Assembly (NCBI RefSeq): GCF_018866325.1
Contig: NZ_CP076457.1
Span: 7,351,001-7,415,000 of the forward strand
Source of the DNA: Streptomyces sp. YPW6
Lineage (GTDB): Bacteria; Actinomycetota; Actinomycetes; Streptomycetales; Streptomycetaceae
Direction: 5' to 3'
Length of the DNA stretch: 64,000 nucleotides
This document shows, one piece after another, positions 8,245 through 17,554 of the stretch. Position 1 is the first letter of the stretch; every line of letters starts with the position of its first letter. A program made the position numbers and the translations under genes. Below the pieces are notes generated by a model, which was given only the letters and a program-made list of their open reading frames with translations, ran no database searches and was not told the DNA's origin.

Positions 8245-9029
8245 GTGTCGAACCGGTAGACGAAGCCTGCCGTGCTCACGCTGTCCAGGGATGGCAGTGC
8301 GTGCCCGGCCAGTGTTGCGAAGACCTCCTTGCTGGCCGCCATGCGGTCCAGGAGCGCCTGTACAGGTTCCGGCTGGGGGCCGACGCCGTTGGCGTAGTCG
8401 GTGACGAACCCGACCAGGGCCATGGGCAGTTCGGCCTCACCGGCCAGGACGGCCTCCGGGCCCGCGGTCTGGCTGATCGCACTGACCCCGGCTGCGGCCA
8501 GCGCGGCCACCTCCGAGCGCGAGTTGAACCGGGGACCGTCGACGTGTCCGTACACGCCCTGTGTCGCGACGGGCACCCCGGTCTGGTCGGCGGCGGTGAT
8601 CAGCGCCTGGCGCAGGGGCTCGCTGAAGGGCCGGTCGAAGATCCAGTGGCCGCGTCCGGCTCCGCCGGGGGTGTCGTACCAGGTGCAGGGGGTGCCGTCG
8701 GGCAACCGGTTGGCGGGGAAGTGCAGGTCGTCGAAGACCACCAGCGAGCCCGGCCGCAGGTCCGGGTCGAGGGAGCCGCAGACGGTGAAGGACACCACGG
8801 CCTCCGTCTCGACGGCCAGCAGAGCGGCGAGGTTCGCCTTGTGGTCGACCTGGCTGGACAGGCGGTGGTGGCCGGTGCCGTGCCGGGACAGCTGCACGAT
8901 CTCCGCGCCCCCGAGGCGCCCCTCGGTGACGGTGACCGCGCCGTGTTCGGTGACGACGGTCCGCTCGGCCGCACCCTCCAGGTGGGGCCAGTCGTAGCTG
9001 CCGGAGCCGGTGATGACACCTATGCGCAT
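8241..9029 (-). CDS. MTA/purine nucleoside phosphorylase family protein
   Basis: 262 residues. IGVITGSGSYDW at the N-terminus, LSRHGTGHHRLSSQVDHKANL (phosphate and ribose contacts) and the QTAGPEAVLAGEAELPMALV region match the MTA phosphorylase/PNP branch. The family cleaves the N-glycosidic bond of adenosyl compounds using phosphate. In this operon it could remove adenine from a 5'-deoxyadenosyl adduct made by a radical SAM enzyme, giving a ribosyl phosphate derivative. The ATG at 9029 has GAAGGAGAAG upstream. The radical SAM gene ahead of it ends 26 bp away. Confidence 0.88.
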   Translation of the reverse strand: MRIGVITGSGSYDWPHLEGAAERTVVTEHGAVTVTEGRLGGAEIVQLSRHGTGHHRLSSQVDHKANLAALLAVETEAVVSFTVCGSLDPDLRPGSLVVFDDLHFPANRLPDGTPCTWYDTPGGAGRGHWIFDRPFSEPLRQALITAADQTGVPVATQGVYGHVDGPRFNSRSEVAALAAAGVSAISQTAGPEAVLAGEAELPMALVGFVTDYANGVGPQPEPVQALLDRMAASKEVFATLAGHALPSLDSVSTAGFVYRFDT

Positions 9030-9055
9030 GGACTGCTTCTCCTTCGGTTCTTCGG

Positions 9056-10483
9056 TTACGTGCCGGATGTGCCGGGCGAGCGGCGTGTGGGGGTGCGGAC
9101 CTCGACGATCGGCAGCAGGGTGCGCAGAGCGGCGTTCTCGGCGGGGTCGAGGACGGCGTGCTGTGCGCAGGCGGGGACGAGGGTGCCGTTCTCGGGGTGG
9201 GCCATGGCGTAGTGGCAGGCGGCCAGCCGCTCCTGGGTCTCGCGCAGCCGGGGCTCTTCTGCCTGTTCGCCGCGCTGCATCATCTCCCAGGCCGGGGCGA
9301 CGACGTCGGCGTCCATGAACTGGTGCATGACGAAGGTGACCGTACGCACCCGCATCCGGTGGCGGACCAGCCGCAGCAGGCCGACGCGGCGGGCGGTACG
9401 GCCCAGCCAGCGAAAACTTGTCACCACGGTGGACGGATGGCGGACCGCCACCCGCACGATCCTTGCCGCGAGGAGGGCGGGCGGGGTGCCGGTGAAGGTC
9501 ACCTTCCCGAAGTAGCGGAAGAACGCGTCGCGTACGGCGAGGTCGCGCGGGTCGTCGCCGTCGAGGAACGGATACCAGCGGCGGCCGACGTAGAAGCCGT
9601 AGGCGGTGCGGTTGCAGCGCACGTCGCCGTTTTCGAGGACCCGGTAGTCCAGGCGGGTTCCGGCGCCGCGCTCGATCTCCGCCCACACGGCGTCCGGGGT
9701 CGCCTCGCGGAACTTCTCCTTCCAGCGGCGTTCGTCGCCGAGGAAGGCGGCGGGCTGGAAGGAGAACATGCCGTAGCCCATGGCGTGGCAGTCGCGGATC
9801 ATGCTCGCGACCTCGTCGAGGTTGCCGGGGGTGACGGTCATGTTGTGGGCGAGGAAGAACCGCACACCGTGCTCGCGCCGGAGGCGGCGGAACATGGCGG
9901 CGAACCGGGCGCGGTAGGGATTGAGCGACTTCTCATCCGGCGGGCGCTCGATGCCGCGCCGGCCGTACATGAACTTGTCGAAGTGCGCGGCGAAGGACAG
10001 CCGGTCCAAGCGCCGTGTGCCGTCCGGGCCGAGCGCGAGGCGGGTGAGGTAGTCGTCGTCGAAGTCGCCGTGGGTGAAGCTCATCGGTTCCCGGCCGTGG
10101 TCCCGCATGATGGCGAGCGCGGCGGCGTGGTCGTCGGGGGTGAGCAGGCTGACCTCGCCGCCGATGAGCTGGGTGTGGGCACGTGGGCCACGCAGGTCGC
10201 GCAGCAGGCGCATCTGTGCCGTGATCTGTTCGTGGGTGTGCGGGCCGTCGACGCGTACCTGGTTGGCGTCTCTGGAGTGGTAGCAGGGGGTGCACTTGAG
10301 GTTGCACTTGGGGAAGACGCCGTGGGTGCCCTCGCAGCCGACGCCGTGCCGGCCGAGGATCTGGCCGGGGCTCCGGGCGGTGTCGGGGAGCTCCTTCCAG
10401 CGGCGCTCCATCGCCGCGGCGAACTCGGTGTCGTAGGGGCGGGTGGCACGTTCGAGGGCGCGCAGTTTCGCGGTGATCCGCAT
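9056..10483 (-). CDS. radical SAM protein
   Basis: 475 residues with cysteines 60, 64 and 67 in KCNLKCTPCYHSRDAN (CX3CX2C) and a downstream IGGEVSLLTPDDH segment for SAM contact. The C-terminal half has further cysteines (residues in VPACAQHAV) that might bind an auxiliary cluster, though this is not clear. ATG at 10483 overlaps the stop of the MauE-like gene (ATGA). It is one of two radical SAM proteins in the operon. It lacks an obvious ArsS-type DUF3641 C-terminus, so I do not call it ArsS. Confidence 0.87.
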   Translation of the reverse strand: MRITAKLRALERATRPYDTEFAAAMERRWKELPDTARSPGQILGRHGVGCEGTHGVFPKCNLKCTPCYHSRDANQVRVDGPHTHEQITAQMRLLRDLRGPRAHTQLIGGEVSLLTPDDHAAALAIMRDHGREPMSFTHGDFDDDYLTRLALGPDGTRRLDRLSFAAHFDKFMYGRRGIERPPDEKSLNPYRARFAAMFRRLRREHGVRFFLAHNMTVTPGNLDEVASMIRDCHAMGYGMFSFQPAAFLGDERRWKEKFREATPDAVWAEIERGAGTRLDYRVLENGDVRCNRTAYGFYVGRRWYPFLDGDDPRDLAVRDAFFRYFGKVTFTGTPPALLAARIVRVAVRHPSTVVTSFRWLGRTARRVGLLRLVRHRMRVRTVTFVMHQFMDADVVAPAWEMMQRGEQAEEPRLRETQERLAACHYAMAHPENGTLVPACAQHAVLDPAENAALRTLLPIVEVRTPTRRSPGTSGT

Positions 10484-10941
10484 CAGGGCTTCTCCTGCGG
10501 GGTTCGATCCGTACGAGATGTGGCGGGCGAGGACGTGGGCCCGGCCCGGCGCAGGCCGCGCCACAGCAACCCGGCGTACAACAGCATCAGGGCATCCTCC
10601 ACGAGGACGTACCAGCGCAGCGGCTGGGCAAGGTAGGTACCGAAGCAGCCGCAGTTGTCCAGGACGAGCCCGCGGGCGAACGCCTGGGAGGCCAGTACCG
10701 ACCACGCCACCGCGACAGCGGTGTAGAGCCACACGGGCGTGGTGGCGCGGGAGCGGGGCCGGGCGAGGAACCAGAGGGCCGTTACGGCCTCGGCGCTGAT
10801 CAACGCCACGGCCAGGGCGGTCGAGGCCGCACCGGATGTCAGACCGTACGTGGTCAGGATGGCGGGCATCGCGTCGAACGAAGCGGCCTGGCCGAGCGCC
10901 ATCGCCGCGAGGAGCAGGCCCAGGACGAGACGAAGGATCAC
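10483..10941 (-). CDS. MauE/DoxX-like redox-associated membrane protein
   Basis: A 152-residue, four-helix membrane protein. The motif LVLDNCGCFGTYL carries a Cys-Gly-Cys pair typical of MauE-type proteins, which support disulfide or electron-transfer maturation. The GTG start overlaps the upstream flavoprotein stop (GTGA) and the stop overlaps the next ATG, so it is locked between its neighbours in the operon. It likely cooperates with the flavin disulfide oxidoreductase gene immediately upstream. Confidence 0.8.
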   Translation of the reverse strand: MILRLVLGLLLAAMALGQAASFDAMPAILTTYGLTSGAASTALAVALISAEAVTALWFLARPRSRATTPVWLYTAVAVAWSVLASQAFARGLVLDNCGCFGTYLAQPLRWYVLVEDALMLLYAGLLWRGLRRAGPTSSPATSRTDRTPQEKP

Positions 10942-12347
10942 CTGATCACTCCTCTGCGGAGTTTCAGCAGCGCGCCGATGGGGCCGCCGCCCCGGGCGAG
11001 ACGGGCGTAGACGTCGGCCAGCGCGGTGTGCCAGGGGCCGTTGGCGTAGGTGGGGTAGGGGTGCACGGTGCGGGCGTAGTCGGAGGGTGTCCAGCCCAGG
11101 CGCACCGCCGCCGCGAGATGGGCGATGGTCTCGCCGGCCCTCGGTGACACGACCGTGGCTCCGACGATCTTCCCGCGCGGGCCCAGCACCAGGGTGGTGA
11201 AGCCCTCGGTGCGGCCGTCGGCCACCGCCCGGTCCACCCGGTCGTTGTCCAGGGTGTGGACGCTCGCGTGGTCGCCGTACTTCGCGTGTGCCTCGTCGGA
11301 GGTGAGGCCGACGCGGGCGATCTCGGGATCGGTGTACGTCACCCGGGGCACCGCCCGGTAGTCGATGGGGCGGCGCACCCCCAGCAGAGCGTCGACGGCG
11401 GCTGCTCCACCCTGCGTGCCGCCCAGGTGGGTGAAGGCCGAGCGGCCGGTGACATCTCCGGCGGCGTAGATCCGGTGGTTCGTGGTGCGCAGTCGCCCGT
11501 CGGTGCGGATATGACCGGCATCGGTGAGTTCCACGCCGGCCGCCTCCAGGCCGAGCCCGCGGGTGTGGGAACGGCGCCCCGTGACGGCCAGCAGAGCGTC
11601 GTAGGGGAGAGGACCACCGGGCCCGTGAACGGCGTGGGCATCGACTCTCTCGGCGCGGTAGTCGGTCAGTACGGTGGCGCCCTCGGACTGGAGCCGTTCG
11701 CGCAGGACTTGGGAGGCCCGGGGTTCTTCGCGCGGCACCAGGCGGTCCATCGCCTCCACGAGAGTGACCTGCGACCCTAGCCGGGCGAACGCCTGCCCCA
11801 GCTCGCAGCCGATCGGCCCGCCGCCGAGCACCACCAGGCGGCGCGGGAGTTCGGACAGCTCCCAGACCGTGTCGCTGGTCAACGGCCCGCTCTCGACCAG
11901 GCCGGGGATCGGCACCAGGGCCGGCGAGGAGCCCGTGGCGATCAGCGCGTACCGGAAGGAGACCTCCCGCTCGCCCGCGGTCAAGGTTCCCGGGCCGGTG
12001 AAGGAGGCGGCGCCGTGTGCCACGTGGACCCCGTTTGGGGCGAGTGCCTCGGCCGAGTCGTGGGGTTCGATCGCGCCGATCGCCCGTTTCACTTCCGACA
12101 TGGCCGCTGTGAGGTCGGCCGGGCCGGACACAGGCGGGAGCCCGTAGGAAGCGGCGCGGCGGGCGGCCTGGACGTCGGCGGCGACATGCAGCAGTGCCTT
12201 GCTCGGTACGCACCCTGTCCACAGGCAGTCCCCGCCCAGCCGGTCGCGTTCGACGAGCAGCGTGCGGGCGCCGAGGCGTCCGGCGGTGCGGGCCGCGGTC
12301 AGACCGGCACTGCCGCCGCCGATGACCACCAGGTCATACCTCTTCAT
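10938..12347 (-). CDS. mercuric reductase/dihydrolipoamide dehydrogenase-like flavoprotein
   Basis: A 469-residue class I pyridine nucleotide-disulfide oxidoreductase. FAD motif VVIGGGSAGLTAA sits at residues 7-19, and the redox-active disulfide is Cys41 and Cys46 in GGDCLWTGCVPSK. NAD(P) motif VVLGGGPIGCELGQ and the C-terminal dimer segment HPYPTYANG follow. There is no N-terminal HMA domain and no C-terminal vicinal Cys pair, so it need not be a true MerA. It is the first gene of the eight-gene operon. The start at 12347 has GAGAG upstream. Possible role: reducing thiols, metalloid or disulfide intermediates. Confidence 0.9.
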   Translation of the reverse strand: MKRYDLVVIGGGSAGLTAARTAGRLGARTLLVERDRLGGDCLWTGCVPSKALLHVAADVQAARRAASYGLPPVSGPADLTAAMSEVKRAIGAIEPHDSAEALAPNGVHVAHGAASFTGPGTLTAGEREVSFRYALIATGSSPALVPIPGLVESGPLTSDTVWELSELPRRLVVLGGGPIGCELGQAFARLGSQVTLVEAMDRLVPREEPRASQVLRERLQSEGATVLTDYRAERVDAHAVHGPGGPLPYDALLAVTGRRSHTRGLGLEAAGVELTDAGHIRTDGRLRTTNHRIYAAGDVTGRSAFTHLGGTQGGAAAVDALLGVRRPIDYRAVPRVTYTDPEIARVGLTSDEAHAKYGDHASVHTLDNDRVDRAVADGRTEGFTTLVLGPRGKIVGATVVSPRAGETIAHLAAAVRLGWTPSDYARTVHPYPTYANGPWHTALADVYARLARGGGPIGALLKLRRGVIR

Positions 12348-12598
12348 GGCGCGAACTCTCTGTCGGTGCGCCGTCGTGGGACGGCCGGCGCGCGGGCGTG
12401 GGACGTGAAGGGAACCCGTTGACGCAGTCGGTTCCTTCCCTTCCCCGCCCCCACAATCACGGTCACGATGGCCCTCCCGCTTCATCCGCGCGCCTGCGGC
12501 GTGTCCGAAACGGAATGCGTGAACAGCCCGGCAGGGTTCCCGAGGGAAGCACACGGGCGCGAGCAGCCACCATGAGCCACAGGAGGGGCGAGGGCTGG

Positions 12599-13375
12599 AT
12601 GGACGAACCGGACTGGCGGCGCTTCATCACCGCGTACCACCAGGAGCACGCCGGCATCACCGAGCAACTGTTCTCCCTGGCCGACACCTCCCCCTACGCC
12701 TGGCTGGCCGAACCGCTGCGGGGTATCGAGGGCACGATCCTCGACCTGGCCTGCGGTTCGGCACCCACCCGACAGGAGTTGCCGGACGCCGACTGGGTCG
12801 GGGTCGACTTTTCGGCCGAGGAGCTCGCCGAGGCGGCTCGGCGGGGTCGCGGGCCGCTGGTGCGGGCCGCAGTGGACGCGCTCCCGGCTGCTTCGGCGAG
12901 CGTGGGGGCGGTCTGCGCGGCCATGTGCCTGCCGGTGGTCACGCCCCTGCCGCAGACGCTGGGGGAGATCCGGCGGGTCTTGCGGCCCGGAGGAGTGCTC
13001 GCGGCGCTGGTGCCCTCCCAGTCCGGGCTCTCCCCGTCCGGCATGCTCGGCTGGGTCCGGGTGATGGCGGCCCTGCGCGCCGTACGCCAGCCGTGGCCCA
13101 ACCCGCAGGCCCGCGACGGACTTCCCGCACTGCTGCGCACAGCGGGATTCCGCGTCCGTCGCGACGAGCGACACGTCTTCACCCTCGCGATCGACTCGGC
13201 TGGCGCGGCTGCCCTGCTGGCCGATGCCCTCTACCTGCCCGGCCTCACCGCCCACCGGGCTCGGGCCGCCAAGCGCTCCCTCGCGAGATGGGCGATCCCG
13301 GGGCGGCGTCTGGAACTGCCACTGCGTCGCGTCGTGGCCGACCTTCCTACCGAACAGCTGTCACAGGAGAATTGA
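12599..13375 (+). CDS. class I SAM-dependent methyltransferase
   Basis: 258 residues. Motif I is ILDLACGSAPTRQEL near residue 45, followed by a VGVDFS acidic loop and the post-motif LRPGGVLAALVPS. It belongs to the Methyltransf_11 type and has no ArsM-type cysteine set. I chose the ATG at 12599 because AGGAGGGGCGAGGG precedes it; the frame is open further upstream without such a site. It is divergent from the eight-gene operon, with a shared 250-bp gap, so it may be a tailoring enzyme or unrelated. Confidence 0.82.
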   Translation: MDEPDWRRFITAYHQEHAGITEQLFSLADTSPYAWLAEPLRGIEGTILDLACGSAPTRQELPDADWVGVDFSAEELAEAARRGRGPLVRAAVDALPAASASVGAVCAAMCLPVVTPLPQTLGEIRRVLRPGGVLAALVPSQSGLSPSGMLGWVRVMAALRAVRQPWPNPQARDGLPALLRTAGFRVRRDERHVFTLAIDSAGAAALLADALYLPGLTAHRARAAKRSLARWAIPGRRLELPLRRVVADLPTEQLSQEN

Positions 13376-13383
13376 TGACGAAG

Positions 13384-14190
13384 TCAAGCCGTCTGTGTGA
13401 CCGGCGGGGCGGAGGTGAATACCCTTCCGTCACGCAGCAGGGCCCACAACACGCTCGCTCGTCGGCGGGCCAAGGCCATGACGGCCTGGACGTGCTTGCA
13501 GCCCTCACCCCGCTTCTTGAGGTAGAAGTCCCGGTTCGGGCCCTCGCGGATGATGCTGGTCTGTGCGGACATGTAGAAGACCCGCCGCAGGCGGCGGCTG
13601 AAGCGCTTGGGCCGGTGCAGGTTGCCGGTGCGGCGGCCCGAATCACGCGGCACGGGCAACCAGAACCGGCCGCCGAGGCGAGGTGGCCGGCGTCGACGTA
13701 AGCCGACAGGTCGCCGCCGCGACGAACTCGGCTCCGAGTATCGGGCCCATACTGGGCAAAGATCTCGATGATCTCTGCCTGGGGTGGCTGCGGAACGTCT
13801 CGCAGACCTGCTTGTCGATGCGCTTCAGCCGGTCGTCGAGATCCAGGATCTGAGTCGCCAGGTCGGCGACGATCTGAAATCTTCACCGGGCAGTGCGGTC
13901 TGCGGGGCCTGCGCGGCTTCCAGCGCGGTTGCGGCGACCGTGTCGGCCCCCGGAACTGCGGTTGGCCAGCCAGGCCGTCAGCCGGGCCCTGCCGCGGCGA
14001 CGGATCACAACCGGCGTCTGGCAACCGGTCAGCAACACCAACGCACCCTTGTGGGCGCAGTAGTCGAAGGCCCGCTCCAGCGCGGGAAAGATGCCGGTCA
14101 GTACGTGCCGCAAGCGGTTGATCATCCGCACCTGGTCGGAGCGATGGGCGGTCAGCAGCGCAAGGTCGGCGGCCAGCAGGTGCGTCTACC
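13384..14190 (-). pseudogene. decayed IS110-family transposase
   Basis: The 3' end (13384-13660) encodes a recognisable IS110/IS116/IS902 C-terminus (RLRRVFYMSAQ, FYLKKRGEGCKHVQAVMALARRR, VLWALLRDGR). Another frame (13883-14131) encodes the internal part MRMINRLRHVL, GALVLLTGCQTP and RARLTAWLAN. The two parts are in different frames and the DEDD N-terminal domain is missing. It starts 9 bp after the methyltransferase stop. No clear element ends were found. The following 14191-14333 holds nothing supportable. Confidence 0.8.
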
Positions 14191-14333
14191 CTCCGGACCG
14201 CAAGCACGCGCGCTGCTCCTCCAGCCCTCATCGGCCCCTGAACTGCATGACGGAGCCGAACGGATCGCCGCTCCGACCGCTGGTATCCGGCTTCTGCAAC
14301 GGCAAGAGTCCGCCCCCGTGGGCGGGCGCGCCG

Positions 14334-15410
14334 CTAGCTCGGGCTCTGGAACTCCAACAGGAGAAGGGCCGAGTCGTCATCCGGCGGTCCGCTGGTGAAC
14401 GTGGCGACGTCCGCGCGGAGCAGGTCGAGGGCTTCTTCAGGGGTGCCGCTTTTCAGCAGCCGAGGTACACGTTCATGCACCGGGTAGAAGTGTCCCGTAC
14501 TGTTGCGCGCCTCGCTCAGGCCGTCGGTGTAGAAGAAGAGTCTGTCACCGGGGTTGAGGGTGAGTCGGGTGACGCTGTCCCGAAGGTCGGTGGTGCCTGT
14601 CAGTACCGCGAGTCCGAAGGGCGGCACTGGTTCGTCGGACTCGACGGGCATGGGGCGTCCGGCGCGCGGGAGCAGGAGGGGCGGGGGATGGCCGTGGTTG
14701 AAGACGAGGAGGCTGCCGTCCGTGCCGATCTGCGCGAGAATGCCTGTCACGAAGCGCTCACCGTCGGTTCTGCGTTCCAGGGCCTGCTCGATGCGCAGGC
14801 CGACGTCGGTCAGAGCGTGGGCTGAGGGGGCGGATTCCCTGAAGGCGGCAAGGGCGACCGAGGCACAGCGGACGGTGCCCAGCCCCTTTCCCTGTACGTC
14901 GGCGATGACGAGGCGTAGGCCCCCGGGGAAGGGCTCTACGTCGTAGAGGTCTCCTCCGATGCGGGTGGCGTGGTTGGCGGAGACGTAGGAGGCCCCGATG
15001 CGGACGGGGCCGATCGTCGGGGGGACCGGTGTGAAGAGAACGTCCTCAAGGGTGCAGGCCACTTCTCGGACATCGACCAGGCGCTGTTCGATCTTTCTGC
15101 GTGACCGCGCAGCGTAGGCGGAGGCCAGGGTCACGTAGGCGATCGCCGTCAGGGCGACCGGGAGACGCAGATCGTCGTAGCGGCCCGTTTTCCAGGCGGA
15201 GAGCAGGCACAGCACGGCAGCAGCTGCCCCCATGAGGGTGACACTGCGCACCGTTCCCCGGGCGGAGGCGATGGCCGGACCGGCCGCGTAGACGGGCAGC
15301 AGGACGTACATCGATCCTGTGGCAGCGTCCACGGCGGCGATGCCCAGCATGGTGGCTACGGGAAGCAGGTTCGGCGAGCTGCGGATCGTCGATCGCTCGG
15401 GCCTTCTCAT
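14334..15410 (-). CDS. membrane PP2C-type (SpoIIE-like) serine phosphatase
   Basis: 358 residues. About residues 10-115 contain several hydrophobic segments, probably membrane helices. The rest is a SpoIIE/RsbU-type PPM phosphatase with ATRIGGDLYDVEPF and VIADVQGKGL (metal-binding Asp residues), then FFYTDGLSEARN and PDDDSALLLL. Such proteins dephosphorylate anti-anti-sigma factors in partner-switching. I chose the ATG at 15410 because CGGAGG lies about 9 bases upstream; an ATG at 15458 is in frame. It is divergent from the alkylsulfatase. A possible partner ATPase is encoded at 34758. Confidence 0.87.
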   Translation of the reverse strand: MRRPERSTIRSSPNLLPVATMLGIAAVDAATGSMYVLLPVYAAGPAIASARGTVRSVTLMGAAAAVLCLLSAWKTGRYDDLRLPVALTAIAYVTLASAYAARSRRKIEQRLVDVREVACTLEDVLFTPVPPTIGPVRIGASYVSANHATRIGGDLYDVEPFPGGLRLVIADVQGKGLGTVRCASVALAAFRESAPSAHALTDVGLRIEQALERRTDGERFVTGILAQIGTDGSLLVFNHGHPPPLLLPRAGRPMPVESDEPVPPFGLAVLTGTTDLRDSVTRLTLNPGDRLFFYTDGLSEARNSTGHFYPVHERVPRLLKSGTPEEALDLLRADVATFTSGPPDDDSALLLLEFQSPS

Positions 15411-15652
15411 CCGGCGTACCTCCGGCAGCGAGGACTCACCTACTTCCTCAATCGGCATGAATCGTCATGTTACGGACAGTTCGGCTGTGCCGTGAGTGCC
15501 GGGGCCGGGCTGGTGGCGTGGAGAGTGTCTGCTTCTCCCTGGTGTGCTGGGGCCTGTACCCGAACGGGGCCTATGGCCGTGCGGCGGGCGCGGCGCGGGG
15601 TGAGGCTGCTGTACGTGAGCGCTGTCTGTGGCGCACGGTGAAGGAGGAGCGT

Positions 15653-17554
15653 GTGACCGAGGAATGCCGGTCGCGGATGGCTGAGCCGTCCGTCGCCGAA
15701 GCCAACGCGAAGACCTACGGCCGGTTCCCGTTCGACGACATGCGCGACTTCGACGACGCGCGGCGCGGCTTCATCGCCACTGCCGAGGACCCCGTGGTCA
15801 CCGATGCCGAGGGCAGGACGGTGTGGGACCTCTCCGCCTACGAGTTCCTCGACGGTGACTGTCCTGACACGGCGAACCCGAGTCTGTGGCGGCAGAGCCG
15901 GCTGGTCGCCCGCCACGGGCTGTTCGAGGTGACCAAGGGCATCTACCAGGTCCGGGGCTTCGACCTGTCGAACATGACTCTGGTCGAGGGCGATCACGGA
16001 GTGCTGGTGATCGATCCCCTCATCTGCGCCGAGACCGCCGCCGCAGCCCTTGCTCTGTACCGACGTCACCGCGGCGAGCGCCCTGTGAGCGGTGTGCTCT
16101 ACACGCACAGCCACATCGACCATTTCGGGGGCGTGCGTGGCGTGATCGGCCAGGCGGACCTCGACGCGGGTGTCCCGGTCATCGCGCCCCAGGGCTTCAT
16201 GCATCACGCCGCCAGCGAGAACGTCTACGCAGGTACGGCCATGGCACGCCGCACCGCCTACATGTACGGTCCCGCCCTCCCGCCGGGGGAACGCGGACAG
16301 ATTGGCGCCGGCCTGGGACAGACGACCTCCACGGGCACGAGCGGACTCATCGCCCCCACCCTCGACGTCACCGCCACCGGACAGCGCGAGACCGTCGACG
16401 GCATCACCATGGTCTTCCAGCTCACGCCCGGCACGGAGGCACCTGCCGAGCTCAACATCCATTTCCCCGGTCACGCCGCGCTGTGCATGGCTGAGAACGC
16501 CACCCACAACCAGCACAACCTGCTCACCCTGCGCGGTGCCGAGGTCCGAGACCCCCGGGTGTGGGCCCAGTACCTCACCGAAGCAGTCCGTCTGTTCGTC
16601 GGCGACGTCGACGTCGCCTTCGCCTCACACCACTGGCCCACGTGGGGGCGCGAGAACATCGTCCGCTTCCTGACCGAGCAGCGCGATCTCTACGCCTATC
16701 TCCACGACCAGACGCTGCGCATGATCAACGAGGGGCTCACCCCGCTGGAGATCGCCGAAACGATGCGGATGCCGCCCGCTCTGGAACGCGCCTGGCACAC
16801 CCATGGCTACTACGGTTCCGTCAGTCACAACACCAAGGCGATCTACCAACGTTACCTCGGGTGGTTCGACGGCAACCCCGCCCACCTGTGGGAACACCCG
16901 CCGGCCGAGGCAGCGGCACGGTACGTCGACTTCATGGGCGGATGCGACACAGTCCTGGACAAAGCCCAGGAGTCCTTCGCCCGCGGCGACTACCGGTGGG
17001 TCGCGCAGGTCGTGAACCACGTTCTGTTCACCGACCCCGCCAACAGCCGTGCCCGGTCTCTCCAGGCCGACGCCCTGGAGCAACTCGGCTACGGCTGCGA
17101 GAACGGGACGTGGCGCAACGTCTACCTCACCGGCGCTCTGGAGCTGCGTTCCCGCCCCGTCGGCACCCCGACCGTCACCGCCTCTCCCGACCTCATGTCG
17201 GCCCTCACACTCGAACAGCTCTGCGACGCGCTGGCGATCCGCGTCGACGGTCCCGGCAGCTGGGACACCGAACTCACCATCCGTTTCATCACCCCGGACC
17301 GCCCCGTCACCCTGCGCCTCCACAACGGGGTACTCACCCACACCATCGGCCCCCCCGACCCCTCGGTCCCCGACCCCGACGCCGAGGTCACCCTCACCGA
17401 GGCCGACCTCCGGGATCTTCTGCTGGGCACCACCGATCTCGCGACTCTCACCGGCCAGGACCAGGCCCGGATCACCGGCGACTCCAGCACCTTCACCCGG
17501 CTCCTCGGGCACCTCACCACTCCCGACCCCGACTTCGCCATTGTCCTCCCCTGA
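15653..17554 (+). CDS. metallo-beta-lactamase-fold alkyl sulfatase
   Basis: A 633-residue SdsA/BDS1-type alkyl(aryl)sulfatase. The N-terminal MBL domain has THSHIDHFGG (HxHxDH zinc motif, near residue 150) and the family-specific AENATHNQHNLLTLRG. A central dimerisation region and a C-terminal SCP2-like hydrophobic-binding domain follow. It hydrolyses primary alkyl sulfates such as SDS. The GTG at 15653 has an excellent AAGGAGG five bases upstream. Most relatives of this length in Gram-negatives are secreted; I see no clear signal peptide here. Confidence 0.93.
   Translation: MTEECRSRMAEPSVAEANAKTYGRFPFDDMRDFDDARRGFIATAEDPVVTDAEGRTVWDLSAYEFLDGDCPDTANPSLWRQSRLVARHGLFEVTKGIYQVRGFDLSNMTLVEGDHGVLVIDPLICAETAAAALALYRRHRGERPVSGVLYTHSHIDHFGGVRGVIGQADLDAGVPVIAPQGFMHHAASENVYAGTAMARRTAYMYGPALPPGERGQIGAGLGQTTSTGTSGLIAPTLDVTATGQRETVDGITMVFQLTPGTEAPAELNIHFPGHAALCMAENATHNQHNLLTLRGAEVRDPRVWAQYLTEAVRLFVGDVDVAFASHHWPTWGRENIVRFLTEQRDLYAYLHDQTLRMINEGLTPLEIAETMRMPPALERAWHTHGYYGSVSHNTKAIYQRYLGWFDGNPAHLWEHPPAEAAARYVDFMGGCDTVLDKAQESFARGDYRWVAQVVNHVLFTDPANSRARSLQADALEQLGYGCENGTWRNVYLTGALELRSRPVGTPTVTASPDLMSALTLEQLCDALAIRVDGPGSWDTELTIRFITPDRPVTLRLHNGVLTHTIGPPDPSVPDPDAEVTLTEADLRDLLLGTTDLATLTGQDQARITGDSSTFTRLLGHLTTPDPDFAIVLP

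Noticed and set aside
9158..10636. 492-residue plus-strand frame opposite the second radical SAM gene
   Set aside because: Shadow of the radical SAM gene; the real gene has the CX3CX2C motif and coupled neighbours.
3911..12347. Calling the operon an arsenosugar pathway outright
   Set aside because: No ArsM-type methyltransferase and no ArsS-type C-terminal domain were found; only the two transferases and a local ArsO-like motif point to it.
10938..12347. Calling the flavoprotein MerA (mercuric reductase)
   Set aside because: It lacks the N-terminal metal-binding domain and the C-terminal Cys pair of MerA, and no mer genes are next to it.
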